Assembly: GCF_027853245.1 (NCBI RefSeq)
Contig: NZ_JAPTZM010000003.1
Length of the DNA stretch: 64,000 nucleotides
Strand: one strand, 5' to 3'
Source of the DNA: Atlantibacter subterraneus
GTDB taxonomy: Bacteria; Pseudomonadota; Gammaproteobacteria; Enterobacterales; Enterobacteriaceae
In this document: positions 1 to 9,444 of the stretch, piece by piece
Layout: every line of letters begins with the position of its first letter
Numbering within the stretch: the stretch's first letter is position 1
Position numbers and translations under genes: made by a program
The notes under the pieces: model-generated
Seen by the model: only the letters and a program-made list of their open reading frames with translations
Told to the model about the DNA's origin: nothing
Database searches by the model: none

Positions 1-17
1 ACGAGTAAGGAGGAGTT

Positions 18-818
18 ATGGAACATTTCGAACTGCCGCTGGTATTTTTCACGGTGCTGACCCAGTGGGGCATTGGCGCGCTGCTGGCCGTGGTGATTGG
101 GCAACAGCGCGCCATGCCGGTATTCGCGCCGCAGGTGCTAAAGCGGGTAGCGCTGTTTGTCTGGCTGGTCACGGTCATCGGCTCGCTGGCGTCCATCGCG
201 CACCTCGGCGCGCCGATGGGTGCGCCGCGCGCGCTGTATGGCCTTGGGCATTCCTGGCTGAGCCGCGAAGTGGTGGCGTTTTTCCTGCTCAACGTGCTGA
301 CGACGCTGTGGCTGGTAATGGTGTGGATAAATTTCAACGCCAGAGTCGCTACGCTGGTGGGGATGATTGCCGTGCTGGCCGGCATCGCGGCGATCCTGGT
401 GAGCTCGCAGGTTTATTACCAGATGGTGCTGCATCCGCTGTGGCATAGCCCGGCGACCCAACTGGCGTTTATCGGTTGCGCGCTGCTGCTGGGGTTTGTC
501 TCGATTGCGGTATTCGCTAATCTGTGGGGCAGCGAAGTGGCGCGTCGGCTGCGGATGGGGGTAATCGTCGGTGTGGCGGTGGTGGCCTGCGCGCTAGTCT
601 GGCGCTACCGCATCGCCGGGGCGGATGCGGCCAGCCTGCTGCTGTGGTGGCAGTTGCTGGCGAGCCTGGCTATCGGCGTGGCGGTGTTTACGATGCTGCG
701 CCACGGTAAGCTGGCCGCGTGGGCTGGCGTACTGGCCATTGCTCTGGTCTTTACCGGTGAGATTGCCGGCAGGATGCTGTTTTACAGCAACGTGATGAGC
801 GGTGCGCCCTGGTTTTAG
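18..818 (+). CDS. DmsC-like membrane anchor subunit of a molybdoenzyme
   Basis: The protein has 266 residues and is almost entirely hydrophobic, with about eight membrane segments. It matches the overall pattern of DmsC, which anchors the DmsAB catalytic dimer to the inner membrane and oxidises menaquinol. Family-like stretches are SIAHLGAPMGAPRAL near residue 60, SWLSREVVAFF near 80, and a C-terminal GEIAGRMLFY. A strong ribosome site (AAGGAGG) precedes the ATG. The catalytic and iron-sulfur subunits would lie upstream, outside the window; a possible stop codon of the previous gene is at 6-8. K-12 has no dms genes beside yajL, so this is an accessory paralogue. The family is fairly sure; the substrate of the enzyme is unknown. 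Confidence 0.75.
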   Translation: MEHFELPLVFFTVLTQWGIGALLAVVIGQQRAMPVFAPQVLKRVALFVWLVTVIGSLASIAHLGAPMGAPRALYGLGHSWLSREVVAFFLLNVLTTLWLVMVWINFNARVATLVGMIAVLAGIAAILVSSQVYYQMVLHPLWHSPATQLAFIGCALLLGFVSIAVFANLWGSEVARRLRMGVIVGVAVVACALVWRYRIAGADAASLLLWWQLLASLAIGVAVFTMLRHGKLAAWAGVLAIALVFTGEIAGRMLFYSNVMSGAPWF

Positions 819-825
819 GGCGCAC
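802..825. terminator. Hairpin at the dmsC-like stop codon
   Basis: Two 8-base arms, GTGCGCCC and GGGCGCAC, are separated by 8 bases and enclose the stop codon of the DmsC-like gene, just beyond the convergent yajL stop. There is no T-run on either strand, so it may only stabilise RNA ends. Confidence 0.4.
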
Positions 826-830
826 GGCAT

Positions 831-1421
831 TCAGTCGCGGTAGTTATAGATACCCGACGCCAGCACTAACTGAGCCGCCACTTCGGCGGCTTTTTCTTTG
901 CCCACCAGCAGGTCAATGATCTTCAGCGCGAAATCTATCGAGGTGCCTGGTCCCTGGCTGGTCAGCAGTTTGACGCGGTCATCGTAATAAGCGCGTTTCT
1001 CCATCCATTTCTCTTCCGGGATGGTGTGCCTGAGGCCCGGAAAACCGGTCATATTGCCGAGCGGGAACAGATCGTGCGGGATCAGCACCGTACCCGGCGA
1101 GGCGCACATCGCCGCCACCAGCCGTCCGGATAAATGGAACTGGCGCACTGTTTCCACCAGCAGCGGGCTGTCGCGAAAGCACTCTGCGCCTTTCAGGCCG
1201 CCAGGCAGCACAATCACGTCATAATCACCGTCGGCCACTTCCACCAGCGGCGCGTCCGCCAGCAGCTTCACGCCGCGCGAGCAGGCAATCGTCAGATCGC
1301 CATCGCTGGCGACGCTGGCGGTGGTCACGGTAATACCGCCGCGCACCAGCAAATCGATGGTGGTGACCGCTTCGGTCTCTTCAGTGCCAGGGGCGAGGCA
1401 GATCAGTGCCGATGCGCTCAT
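831..1421 (-). CDS. yajL: Protein/nucleotide deglycase-like chaperone YajL (DJ-1/PfpI family)
   Basis: The 196-residue protein has the length of E. coli YajL and is very similar over its whole extent. YajL is a cytoplasmic DJ-1 homologue linked to oxidative-stress protection and covalent chaperone or deglycase activity. The nucleophile Cys106 is present in VAAMCASPG, as is the partner Glu15 in GTEETEA. The start was chosen at MSASAL because this matches the family; the reading frame extends further upstream only inside panE. It overlaps the 3' end of panE by 41 bases, so the two are co-transcribed, as in K-12. Confidence 0.95.
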   Translation of the reverse strand: MSASALICLAPGTEETEAVTTIDLLVRGGITVTTASVASDGDLTIACSRGVKLLADAPLVEVADGDYDVIVLPGGLKGAECFRDSPLLVETVRQFHLSGRLVAAMCASPGTVLIPHDLFPLGNMTGFPGLRHTIPEEKWMEKRAYYDDRVKLLTSQGPGTSIDFALKIIDLLVGKEKAAEVAAQLVLASGIYNYRD

Positions 1422-2295
1422 ATTCACTCTCCTTTCGCTTAACGCGTTCATAAAGACGGTTGTTAACCGGAAGCACCAACCCGTGGGCGCGGGCGCGGCG
1501 CAGCAGATAACCCGTGATGTAATCAATTTCAGTATGGCGCTGCATTCGGATGTCTTGCAGCATTGAGGAAATATTTTCGGCGGTGCTGTCGATCACCTGG
1601 TCGGCGAAGTAACGCAGGCTTTCCGGCGAGGTGTGATAACCCTCGCGCACCATGACCTGCGCCACTTCCTGGCAGATTTCGTCAATCTGATCCGGATGAT
1701 GACGCAGTTCGCCGTTCGGGCAGTCGAGCAGGGCGGTGAGCGGGTTGATCACGCAGTTCACCGCCAGCTTTTTCCAGCATGAGGCATTAATATCGTCATG
1801 CCATGCCACATCCGGCAAAGCCTGGTGCAGCTGTTCCGCCAGGTCGCTGTAATCCTTGCCCTGTGGATTGGCCGGGCCGATATGAGTAATGCCGTTGGCG
1901 ACATGGGTGATCACGCTGCCGTCGCGCCGGGCGGCGTGGGTGGTGGCACCCATCAACAGGGGTTGCTCGACCCGGCTTAACTCTTCACGCGTTCCCATGC
2001 CGTTGTGGATTAACAGAATCGGACTTGAGGCGGGAAGTATTTTCGCCAGCGGCGTTACCGCGTCCGAGACTTGCCACGCTTTGAGCGTCACTAACAGCAA
2101 ATCGCTCTGCGCCAGAAAGTCGGGGTCGTTGGCAATGATCGACTCGTTATAGATGGTTCCGTCAGTATCCTGGAGGTCTATACTGCAAAAGGGTTGGGGA
2201 ATGCGCAGCCATCCCTGAAGCTCATGACCCTGTCGTAACAGCGCGATCAGCCAGAGTTGCCCCAATGCACCACATCCCAGTACGGTAATTTTCAT
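1381..2295 (-). CDS. panE: 2-dehydropantoate 2-reductase (ketopantoate reductase)
   Basis: A 304-residue enzyme that reduces ketopantoate to pantoate with NADPH, a step of pantothenate and coenzyme A synthesis in the cytoplasm. The N-terminal Rossmann motif GCGALG is at residues 7-12. The catalytic lysine is Lys176 in WKKLAVNCVINPLTA. The C-terminal helical domain contains the conserved SSMLQDIR and TEIDYI stretches. Length and sequence match K-12 PanE. It is the first gene of a two-gene unit with yajL and divergent from yajQ. Confidence 0.96.
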   Translation of the reverse strand: MKITVLGCGALGQLWLIALLRQGHELQGWLRIPQPFCSIDLQDTDGTIYNESIIANDPDFLAQSDLLLVTLKAWQVSDAVTPLAKILPASSPILLIHNGMGTREELSRVEQPLLMGATTHAARRDGSVITHVANGITHIGPANPQGKDYSDLAEQLHQALPDVAWHDDINASCWKKLAVNCVINPLTALLDCPNGELRHHPDQIDEICQEVAQVMVREGYHTSPESLRYFADQVIDSTAENISSMLQDIRMQRHTEIDYITGYLLRRARAHGLVLPVNNRLYERVKRKESEYERIGTDLPRPWH

Positions 2296-2408
2296 GATTT
2301 CTCCTCACCTGCCGTCGCGCCAGGTGTTTTGTCCTGGGGTTGATACGTGTTGTTTTATGTAACGTTGCGGGTATTATGCAACGCACACAGAGAGAGGGAG
2401 AACAAAAC

Positions 2409-2900
2409 ATGCCATCTTTTGACATCGTATCTGAAGTCGACCTTCAGGAAGTTCGCAACGCAGTGGACAATGCGACCCGCGAAGTTGAGTCACGTTTCGA
2501 TTTTCGCGGCGTGACGGCGGAATTCGAACTGAACGATAAAAACCAGACCATTAAAGTGCTGAGCGAGTCCGATTTCCAGGTCAATCAGCTGATCGATATT
2601 CTGCGCGCCAAGCTGCTCAAGCGCGGCATTGAAGGCAGTTTTATCGAGGTGCCGGAAGAGTTCGTGCACAGCGGTAAAAACTGGAGCGTGGATGCCAAAC
2701 TAAAGCAGGGCATCGAATCCTCCATCGCCAAGAAAATCGTTAAGCTGATTAAAGACAGCAAGCTGAAAGTGCAGGCGCAAATCCAGGGTGAAGAGATCCG
2801 CATCACCGGTAAGTCCCGCGACGATCTGCAGGCCGTGATGGCGCTGGTGCGCGGCGGCGATTTAGGCCAGCCGTTCCAGTTCAAAAACTTCCGTGATTGA
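2409..2900 (+). CDS. yajQ: Nucleotide-binding protein YajQ (UPF0234)
   Basis: A 163-residue protein with the length and sequence of E. coli YajQ, beginning MPSFDIVSEVD. The family has two ferredoxin-like halves and binds nucleotides; in other bacteria a homologue is a cyclic-di-GMP effector. Upstream in-frame codons were rejected because the ribosome site AGAGGGAG lies directly before this ATG and family members start here. A clear terminator follows. Confidence 0.94.
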   Translation: MPSFDIVSEVDLQEVRNAVDNATREVESRFDFRGVTAEFELNDKNQTIKVLSESDFQVNQLIDILRAKLLKRGIEGSFIEVPEEFVHSGKNWSVDAKLKQGIESSIAKKIVKLIKDSKLKVQAQIQGEEIRITGKSRDDLQAVMALVRGGDLGQPFQFKNFRD

Positions 2901-2901
2901 T

Positions 2902-2928
2902 AAAAGGCCGGGCAACCGGCCTTTTTTT
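2902..2928. terminator. Bidirectional terminator between yajQ and yajR
   Basis: A GC-rich stem (AAAGGCCGG, loop gcaa, CCGGCCTTT) is followed by a T-run on the plus strand and preceded by A residues that serve yajR on the minus strand. Confidence 0.85.
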
Positions 2929-4300
2929 ATGCCAGCCCTTTAACCACCTGTTCGATCTCATACCGATTGGTGACTTTGCTGTCGATTTTGACGTAAGCGC
3001 TGTGCTCCTGCGGTACCACTACCGCTTCGCTAACCCCCGCTTTGGCTAACAGCCGCGTTTTCAGCGCTTCATCGGCTTGCACATCTTCCGGTAGCTCAAC
3101 GCGAATGCTGCTGACGTAGGGCGGTTCGTCCATGGTAAAACCCACCATCAGCCACAGCGCGGCCAGCAGTGCGCCAGCTAAAAATACCGTTTGGGTATCG
3201 AAATATTGCGCCAGCCAGCCGCCGACCGAGCCGCCAATCGCCACGCCTAAAAACTGGCTGGTGGAGTAAACGCCCATCGCCGTGCCTTTATAACCCGCCG
3301 GGGATTCTTTACTGATCAGCGACGGCAGCAGCGCCTCCATTAAGTTAAACGCCACAAAGAACAGCTGGATGCCGAGGATTTGCTGCCACAGTAGCGGACC
3401 CGCCCCCCACAGCACCACTTCGGCAATGGCGATCACCATAATGCAGAACACAAACACCCGCTTCATGCGGCGCTTCACTTCGGCGTAAATAATAAACGGC
3501 ACCACCGACACAAAGGCGATCAGCATGGTGACCAGATAAATTTTCCAGTGCTCCGCCGCCGGATAGCCTGCCGCTTCCAGCTGGTGGGGGAGGGCGACGA
3601 AGGTCGACATCAGCAGAATATGCAGGCACATAATGCCGATATTCAGCTTGAGCAATTTTTTGTTGGCCAGCACTTTGCTGAAGCAGCCTTTCACCATGCC
3701 CGATTCGCGGTTGAGCACGTGATTTTCGCTGTTGGGAACCACCCACAGCGTCAGTAAAATACCCAGCGTTGCCAGAATGGCGATCATCCAGAACAGTGCA
3801 TGCAGGCCCAGGGCATGGGTGACGATCGGCCCGATTACCATGGCGATAGCAAAGGTGACGCCGAAACTGACGCCGATAAACGCCATGGCTTTGGTGCGGT
3901 TTTGCTCGCGGGTTAAATCAGACAGCAGGGCCATCACCGCAGCGGCAATCGCACCGGAACCCTGTAGCGCGCGGCCTAAAATCACGCCCCAGATCGAGTC
4001 GGTCATCGCCGCAATCACGCTGCCCAGCACAAAAATCGCCAGCCCGCCGATGATTAACGGCTTACGGCCAATGCGGTCGGAAAGCAGGCCGAAAGGAATT
4101 TGAAACACCGCCTGCGCCAGACCATAGATGCCAATCGCCAGACCGATTAAGGCTTCGCTGGCACCCTGAAGCGCCATGCCGTATGTGGTGAGAACCGGTA
4201 ACACCATAAACATGCCCAACATTCGGAGCGAAAAAACGGTTCCCAGGCCCCACGTTGCGCGTCGCTCAAGCGGGGTCATTTTATTGTCGTTCATTACCAC
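2927..4300 (-). CDS. yajR: MFS efflux transporter YajR
   Basis: A major facilitator with 12 predicted membrane segments and a C-terminal soluble domain of about 65 residues (roughly 390-457), the YAM domain known from the E. coli YajR structure. The signature loop between helices 2 and 3, GLLSDRIGRKPLI, is intact, as is LGRALQGSGAIAAA of motif B. The substrate is not established for the family. The ATG at 4294 (MNDNKM) matches the K-12 start and is an alternative two codons in. It is divergent from nothing close; the cyo operon ends about 130 bases beyond its start. Confidence 0.93.
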   Translation of the reverse strand: MVMNDNKMTPLERRATWGLGTVFSLRMLGMFMVLPVLTTYGMALQGASEALIGLAIGIYGLAQAVFQIPFGLLSDRIGRKPLIIGGLAIFVLGSVIAAMTDSIWGVILGRALQGSGAIAAAVMALLSDLTREQNRTKAMAFIGVSFGVTFAIAMVIGPIVTHALGLHALFWMIAILATLGILLTLWVVPNSENHVLNRESGMVKGCFSKVLANKKLLKLNIGIMCLHILLMSTFVALPHQLEAAGYPAAEHWKIYLVTMLIAFVSVVPFIIYAEVKRRMKRVFVFCIMVIAIAEVVLWGAGPLLWQQILGIQLFFVAFNLMEALLPSLISKESPAGYKGTAMGVYSTSQFLGVAIGGSVGGWLAQYFDTQTVFLAGALLAALWLMVGFTMDEPPYVSSIRVELPEDVQADEALKTRLLAKAGVSEAVVVPQEHSAYVKIDSKVTNRYEIEQVVKGLA

Positions 4301-4403
4301 CTCAGATGAAAAACCGGCACTAATTATATAGGTGAGAGGGGGAGGATAAATTACCGGTTGGTGAGCGAATATTACAGGGATTAAGCGAGGAAGGCGTTAT
4401 TAA

Positions 4404-4428
4404 AAAAGGGTGCCGTAGCACCCTTTTT
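4404..4428 (-). terminator. Terminator of the cyo operon
   Basis: A stem AAGGGTGC / GCACCCTT with loop cgta, flanked by A and T runs, sits just beyond the cyoE stop and would end the cyoABCDE transcript on the minus strand. Confidence 0.85.
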
Positions 4429-4433
4429 GGAAA

Positions 4434-5321
4434 TTACCAGACGTAAGTCAAAAGATTATGCGAGTCGGGCACCATAAAGTCGATGGACATCATAAAGCTC
4501 AACGAGGTAATCGCGACGATGGAGAACACGAACAGCTTACGCGCCCACACTCTGTCGTCTTCCACTTTGTAGCCCTTCAGCGCCATGCCCAGCCACCAGA
4601 CGCTCACCGCCGCAGCCACCACCAGATATTTATATCCGGCATAACCGCCCAGCGAGAGCATCAGCGTCGCCACGGCGAAGGCGATGATGTACAGCGTAAT
4701 ATGGTTTTTCGCGACCGAAATCCCTTTTACAACCGGCAGAACCGGGATGTTCGCCGCCTGGTAATCTTTGAAACGGAAGATGGCAATCGCATACGAGTGC
4801 GGCATCTGCCAGAGACTAAAGATAGCCAGCAGGATAGCTGCGCCGGTATCAAACTCGTTAGTGACCGCGCAGTAGCCAATCACCGGCGGCGCAGCGCCGG
4901 AGAGGCTACCAATCAGCGTGCCGTAAACGGAGTTGCGCTTCATGTACAGGCTGTAAACGCCGACATAAACCACAAAGCCCATTACGGCCAGCCACATGGC
5001 GAGCGGATTCGCGCCAAACCACAGCAGCATGAAGCCAGCAATACCCAACAAGGTGGCGTAAACCAGCGTTACGTTCGGCGAAATCAGGCCCTTAACCAGC
5101 ACCCGGTTTTTCGTCCTTTCCATCTTGCGGTCGATATCACGGTCAATGACGTTGTTGTAAACACAACCCGAAGCCACTACCAGCGATACGCCTGACAGCG
5201 TGTAAATGAACAGGGGATAATCAATACTGCCCTTTGAGGCCAGCAAAAATCCCCCAATGACAGAAATTAAATTGCCGAAAATAATTCCTGGTTTCGTGAC
5301 TTGCAGGTATTGCTTAATCAT
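4434..5321 (-). CDS. cyoE: Protoheme IX farnesyltransferase (heme O synthase)
   Basis: A polytopic membrane enzyme of 295 residues that adds a farnesyl group to heme B to give heme O, the cofactor of cytochrome bo3. The first prenyltransferase motif NNVIDRDID is at residues 56-64, followed by RKMERTKNR; both are signatures of the UbiA/CyoE family. It is the last gene of the cyo operon, about 11 bases after cyoD, as in K-12. Near identity in the second half to E. coli CyoE leaves little doubt. Confidence 0.97.
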   Translation of the reverse strand: MIKQYLQVTKPGIIFGNLISVIGGFLLASKGSIDYPLFIYTLSGVSLVVASGCVYNNVIDRDIDRKMERTKNRVLVKGLISPNVTLVYATLLGIAGFMLLWFGANPLAMWLAVMGFVVYVGVYSLYMKRNSVYGTLIGSLSGAAPPVIGYCAVTNEFDTGAAILLAIFSLWQMPHSYAIAIFRFKDYQAANIPVLPVVKGISVAKNHITLYIIAFAVATLMLSLGGYAGYKYLVVAAAVSVWWLGMALKGYKVEDDRVWARKLFVFSIVAITSLSFMMSIDFMVPDSHNLLTYVW

Positions 5322-5332
5322 ACGTGCCGCTC

Positions 5333-5662
5333 TTAGTGAACCATCATGTTCTCGTTAAGGCTCCACATGATCCAGATAGAACCTACCACTACGATTGCGA
5401 TAATCAGCAACGTAAAGACAAAGGCCACCAGGTTCCAGCGCTCCTCGGAGGAGGCGTTCATGTGCAGGAAGCACACCAGGTGAACCAGAATCTGTACCAC
5501 GGCTGTTGCCACAACCACACCGAGAAGCGTGCCCTGTGAGGCGGTGCCGCTCATCACCATCCAGAACGGGATCACGGTCAGAATAACTGACAGGATGAAC
5601 CCGATAAGGTAGGTTTTGACGCCGCCGTGATGAGCGCCAGCGTGATCGGTAGAATGACTCAT
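5333..5662 (-). CDS. cyoD: Cytochrome bo3 ubiquinol oxidase subunit IV
   Basis: A 109-residue protein with three membrane segments, the same length as K-12 CyoD. It is a small subunit that helps assemble the CuB site of cytochrome bo3. The start MSHSTDHAGAHHGG was chosen from family agreement; it overlaps the cyoC stop by one base (TAATG), a sign of translational coupling. Confidence 0.96.
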   Translation of the reverse strand: MSHSTDHAGAHHGGVKTYLIGFILSVILTVIPFWMVMSGTASQGTLLGVVVATAVVQILVHLVCFLHMNASSEERWNLVAFVFTLLIIAIVVVGSIWIMWSLNENMMVH

Positions 5663-6282
5663 TACATCGCCCCCATCAGATAGACTACAGAGAATACGCA
5701 AATCCAGACCACGTCCAGGAAGTGCCAGAACATACTCAGGCACATCAGGCGGGCGCGGTTGTTATGGGTCAGGCCGCGACGGGAAACATGAATCATCATG
5801 ATCGCCATCCAGATCAGACCGGAGGTCACGTGCAGACCGTGGGTACCGACCAGCGCGAAGAAGCCGGACAGGAAGCCGCTGCGATCCGGACCCCAGCCTT
5901 CTGCGATCAGGTGATGGAATTCATAGATTTCCATCCCAACGAAGCCTGCGCCAAACAGGAAGGTCAGGGCCAGCCAGGACATGACCTGGCCCTGGTTGTT
6001 TTTGTTCATGGCGATCATCGCCATGCCATACGTGATGGAGGAGAACAGCAGCAGGAAAGTTTCAACCAGCACAAACGGCAGTTCGAAAATGTCCTTGCCG
6101 GTCGGTCCCCCGGCAGTGCCGTTCACCAGAACGGCATACGTCGCAAACAGACATGCAAAGAGAATGCAGTCGCTCATCAGGTAGATCCAGAAGCCAAATA
6201 CCTTGTTGGCTCCTGCATCGTGGTGGTGCCCATGTTCATGGTTGCCATGGGCCAGCGCGTCATTAATGGTCTCAGTTGACAT
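5662..6282 (-). CDS. cyoC: Cytochrome bo3 ubiquinol oxidase subunit III
   Basis: A 206-residue protein with five membrane segments and a histidine-rich N-terminus (HGNHEHGHHHD). It belongs to the COX3 family and stabilises the oxidase core. The conserved EGWGPDRSGFLSGFFALVG loop is present. It overlaps cyoB by 11 bases. Confidence 0.96.
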   Translation of the reverse strand: MSTETINDALAHGNHEHGHHHDAGANKVFGFWIYLMSDCILFACLFATYAVLVNGTAGGPTGKDIFELPFVLVETFLLLFSSITYGMAMIAMNKNNQGQVMSWLALTFLFGAGFVGMEIYEFHHLIAEGWGPDRSGFLSGFFALVGTHGLHVTSGLIWMAIMMIHVSRRGLTHNNRARLMCLSMFWHFLDVVWICVFSVVYLMGAM

Positions 6283-8263
6283 TTTTCAGCCCTGCTTTGG
6301 TAATTTCGTCGAAATGCTGATTTTCCAGTTTTTCGATGGTAGCAACGGGTACGTAGTAATCCACGTCTTCATCAAAGCTCTTCGCAATCCAGGTGATCAC
6401 GATACCGGCGAAGCCGATAATCGCCAGCCACCAGATATGCCAGATCATGGCAAAACCGAAGATGGTGCTGAACAAGCCGATGTAGATACCCGCAGCGCTG
6501 TTTTTCGGCATATGAATTTCTTCATAGTGCGCAGGCTGTTTGTAAGCTTCACCTTTTTCTTTCATTTCCCAGAACGCGTCACGCTCGTGAACTTCCGGCA
6601 GTACCGCGAAGTTATAGAACGGCGGCGGAGAAGCGATTGCCCACTCCAGGGTACGCGCGCCCCACGGGTCACCGGTCAGATCGCGGTTTTTGTTGCGGTC
6701 ACGGACGCTGACGAAAATCTGCATCACGATGCACAGGATACCGCAGGCAATCAGCAGTGCGCCGATTTCAGCTACCACCATCAGCGGCATAAACATCGGG
6801 TCGATGTCCTGGCTGACGCGACGGGTCATACCCATGAAGCCCATGGCATACAGCGGCATAAAGGTCACGAAGAAGCCGATGATCCAGAACCAGAAAGCGC
6901 GTTTGCCCCAGGTTTCGTTCATGGTGTAACCGAAGGCTTTTGGCCACCAGTAAGTCATACCGGCAAAGCAACCGAACACCACGCCGCCAATGATGACGTT
7001 ATGGAAGTGCGCAATCAGGAACAGGCTGTTGTGCAGAACGAAGTCCGCGCCCGGTACCGCCAGCAGTACCCCGGTCATCCCACCGATGGAGAAGGTGATG
7101 ATAAAGCCGATGGTCCACAGCATCGCGGAGTGGAACTGAATACGCCCTTGGTACATGGTGAACAGCCAGTTGAAGATCTTCACCCCGGTCGGGATGGCGA
7201 TAATCATCGTGGTGATACCAAAGAAGGCGTTAACGTTCGCGCCGCTGCCCATGGTGAAGAAGTGGTGCAGCCAAACGATGAACGACAGAACCGTAATCGC
7301 GATAGTCGCCCATACCAGCGAGGTGTAACCGAACAGACGTTTTCTGGAGAAGGTCGAGGTGACTTCAGAGAACACGCCGAACACCGGCAGCACCAGGATG
7401 TACACTTCCGGATGGCCCCAGGCCCAGATCAGGTTCACGTACATCATCATGTTGCCGCCCATATCATTGGTAAAGAAATGGGTGCCCAAATAGCGGTCCA
7501 GGGTTAGCAACGCGATAGTGACGGTTAAAATTGGGAACGAGACGATAATCAGTACGTTAGTACACAGTGACGCCCAGGTGAAGACCGGCATTTTGAACAT
7601 GGTCATGCCCGGGGTACGCATCTTCAGGATGGTCACGAAGAAGTTGATACCGGTCAGCGTCGTACCGATACCGGAGAGCTGGAGACTCCAGATCCAGTAG
7701 TCGACACCCACGCCGGGACTGTATTCAATGCCTGATAGCGGCGGATACGCCACCCAGCCGGTCTGGGCAAATTCGCCGACCCCCAGGGAAACGTTCACCA
7801 GAATCACCCCAACCACCGTGAACCAGAAGCTCAGGTTGTTCAGGAACGGGTAGGCCACGTCGCGTGCGCCGATCTGCAAGGGAACAACAATGTTCATCAG
7901 ACCGATAACGAACGGCATCGCCACGAAGAAGATCATGATAACGCCGTGGGCGGTAAAGATCTGATCGTAGTGGTGCGGCGGCAGGAAGCCCGTTTCGCCC
8001 GCAGAAACCAGCAACTGCTGGGTACGCATCATAATGGCGTCCGCGAAACCACGGACCAGCATGACAATCGCCACCAGGATATACATGATACCCAGGCGTT
8101 TATGGTCTACTGACGTAAGCCACTCATTCCATAAATATGACCACTTACCGAAGTAAGTGATAGCTGCCAGTAACGCCGCGCCTCCGACGATAATTGCAGC
8201 CACCGTAACCATGATAATCGGCTCATGGTACGGAATTGCATCCAGTGTAAGTTTTCCGAACAT
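6272..8263 (-). CDS. cyoB: Cytochrome bo3 ubiquinol oxidase subunit I
   Basis: The 663-residue catalytic subunit, identical in length to K-12 CyoB. It reduces oxygen to water at a heme o3-CuB centre using ubiquinol electrons and pumps protons across the inner membrane. Heme and copper ligands are visible: His106 in FTAHGVIM, His284 and Tyr288 in WGHPEVYI, His333-His334 in WLHHFF, and the HFH pair near 419-421. It is the second gene of the operon, 19 bases after cyoA. Confidence 0.98.
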   Translation of the reverse strand: MFGKLTLDAIPYHEPIIMVTVAAIIVGGAALLAAITYFGKWSYLWNEWLTSVDHKRLGIMYILVAIVMLVRGFADAIMMRTQQLLVSAGETGFLPPHHYDQIFTAHGVIMIFFVAMPFVIGLMNIVVPLQIGARDVAYPFLNNLSFWFTVVGVILVNVSLGVGEFAQTGWVAYPPLSGIEYSPGVGVDYWIWSLQLSGIGTTLTGINFFVTILKMRTPGMTMFKMPVFTWASLCTNVLIIVSFPILTVTIALLTLDRYLGTHFFTNDMGGNMMMYVNLIWAWGHPEVYILVLPVFGVFSEVTSTFSRKRLFGYTSLVWATIAITVLSFIVWLHHFFTMGSGANVNAFFGITTMIIAIPTGVKIFNWLFTMYQGRIQFHSAMLWTIGFIITFSIGGMTGVLLAVPGADFVLHNSLFLIAHFHNVIIGGVVFGCFAGMTYWWPKAFGYTMNETWGKRAFWFWIIGFFVTFMPLYAMGFMGMTRRVSQDIDPMFMPLMVVAEIGALLIACGILCIVMQIFVSVRDRNKNRDLTGDPWGARTLEWAIASPPPFYNFAVLPEVHERDAFWEMKEKGEAYKQPAHYEEIHMPKNSAAGIYIGLFSTIFGFAMIWHIWWLAIIGFAGIVITWIAKSFDEDVDYYVPVATIEKLENQHFDEITKAGLKNVN

Positions 8264-8282
8264 CGTATTATTCCTCGGCCCC

Positions 8283-9221
8283 TTAGTGAGAGGTTTCCGC
8301 GTGATTCATGTCCATGCCTTCGTGAGCGTTGTGCTCCCCTTCCGACTGAGTCACGTCCATGCTTTTCCCGTGTCCCATGAATTTGTTAATCACATCGACA
8401 AACAGATTCGGTTTAACACTGGAGAAGTATTCGACTTTGTTAAATTCGCTTGGGGCTGCCAGCTTCTCGTAAGTCGCCATATCGTTGATTACGGTCGGCG
8501 ATTGCTTAGCTTTAGCCACCCACTGGTTGAAGGTTTCGTTGTCCGGCGTCGCAATAGCTTTGAACTTCATGCCGGAGAAACCTGCACCACTGTAGTTAGC
8601 GGAAAGGCCGTCATAGGTGCCAGCTTCGTTGGCGATGAGATGCAGTTTGGTCTGCATGCCCGCCATCGCGTAAATCTGGCTGCCCAGGCGCGGAATAAAG
8701 AAGGAGTTCATCACCGAGTTAGAGGTGATTTTGAATTCCACCGGGGTGTTGGCCGGGAAAGCGATTTCGTTCACCGTCGCGATGCCCTGCTCCGGATAGA
8801 TGAAGAACCATTTCCAGTCCATCGCGATCACTTCAATGGTCACCGGCTTCGCGTCGTGATCCAGCGGTTTGCTGGGCTCAAGCGCGTGCGTAGTTTTCCA
8901 GGTCAGTACGGCGAGGAAGATAATGATAAGGATAGGAATGGTCCAGACAACAGCTTCCACCTTGTTAGAGTGTGACCAGTTGGGGCTGTATTTAGCATCC
9001 TTGTTGGTCGCCCGATATTTCCAGGCAAAGCCGATCGCCATCACGATAGCAGGGATAACGACGATCAACATCAGCCCGAGGGCGGTCAGTATCAACGAAC
9101 GTTGCTCGAGTCCAATCTGTCCTTTTGGGTTGAGAAGCGCAGAATCACAGCCACTGAGTAATACAGTACCCGCGATTAATGACAACAATCCCAAACTTTT
9201 ATTGTATTTCCTGAGTCTCAT
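8283..9221 (-). CDS. cyoA: Cytochrome bo3 ubiquinol oxidase subunit II (lipoprotein)
   Basis: A 312-residue COX2-like subunit with an N-terminal lipoprotein signal; the lipobox LSGC places the acylated cysteine at residue 25. Two membrane helices (about 45-70 and 90-110) precede a periplasmic cupredoxin fold that lacks the CuA ligands, as in all quinol oxidases. The C-terminus is rich in His and Glu. It is the first gene of cyoABCDE, with a GAGG ribosome site and a long regulatory region upstream. Confidence 0.97.
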   Translation of the reverse strand: MRLRKYNKSLGLLSLIAGTVLLSGCDSALLNPKGQIGLEQRSLILTALGLMLIVVIPAIVMAIGFAWKYRATNKDAKYSPNWSHSNKVEAVVWTIPILIIIFLAVLTWKTTHALEPSKPLDHDAKPVTIEVIAMDWKWFFIYPEQGIATVNEIAFPANTPVEFKITSNSVMNSFFIPRLGSQIYAMAGMQTKLHLIANEAGTYDGLSANYSGAGFSGMKFKAIATPDNETFNQWVAKAKQSPTVINDMATYEKLAAPSEFNKVEYFSSVKPNLFVDVINKFMGHGKSMDVTQSEGEHNAHEGMDMNHAETSH

Positions 9222-9444
9222 TTAACGACCTCAATTCAGGGGGGATTCTGGTGGCGGTTAAAGTGTGCCGGCATTTTACGGGAAGGTTACAACACTGTAA
9301 ACATTAATGGCATTCTGTCAGCGAGGTGTTACCGGGTTCTGCCATGCCTATCACAGATGTTGCAACTTATTTCAAATATACAGCAAAAATGCGGGCTGGC
9401 GGCCGTTATAACAAATCAGGATTGTTAAATTTTTTATGCCGGGT

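Noticed and set aside
6203..7507. Long open frame opposite cyoB and cyoC
   Set aside because: It is the antisense shadow of conserved oxidase genes, rich in His/Arg/Asp as such shadows are in G+C-rich coding DNA.
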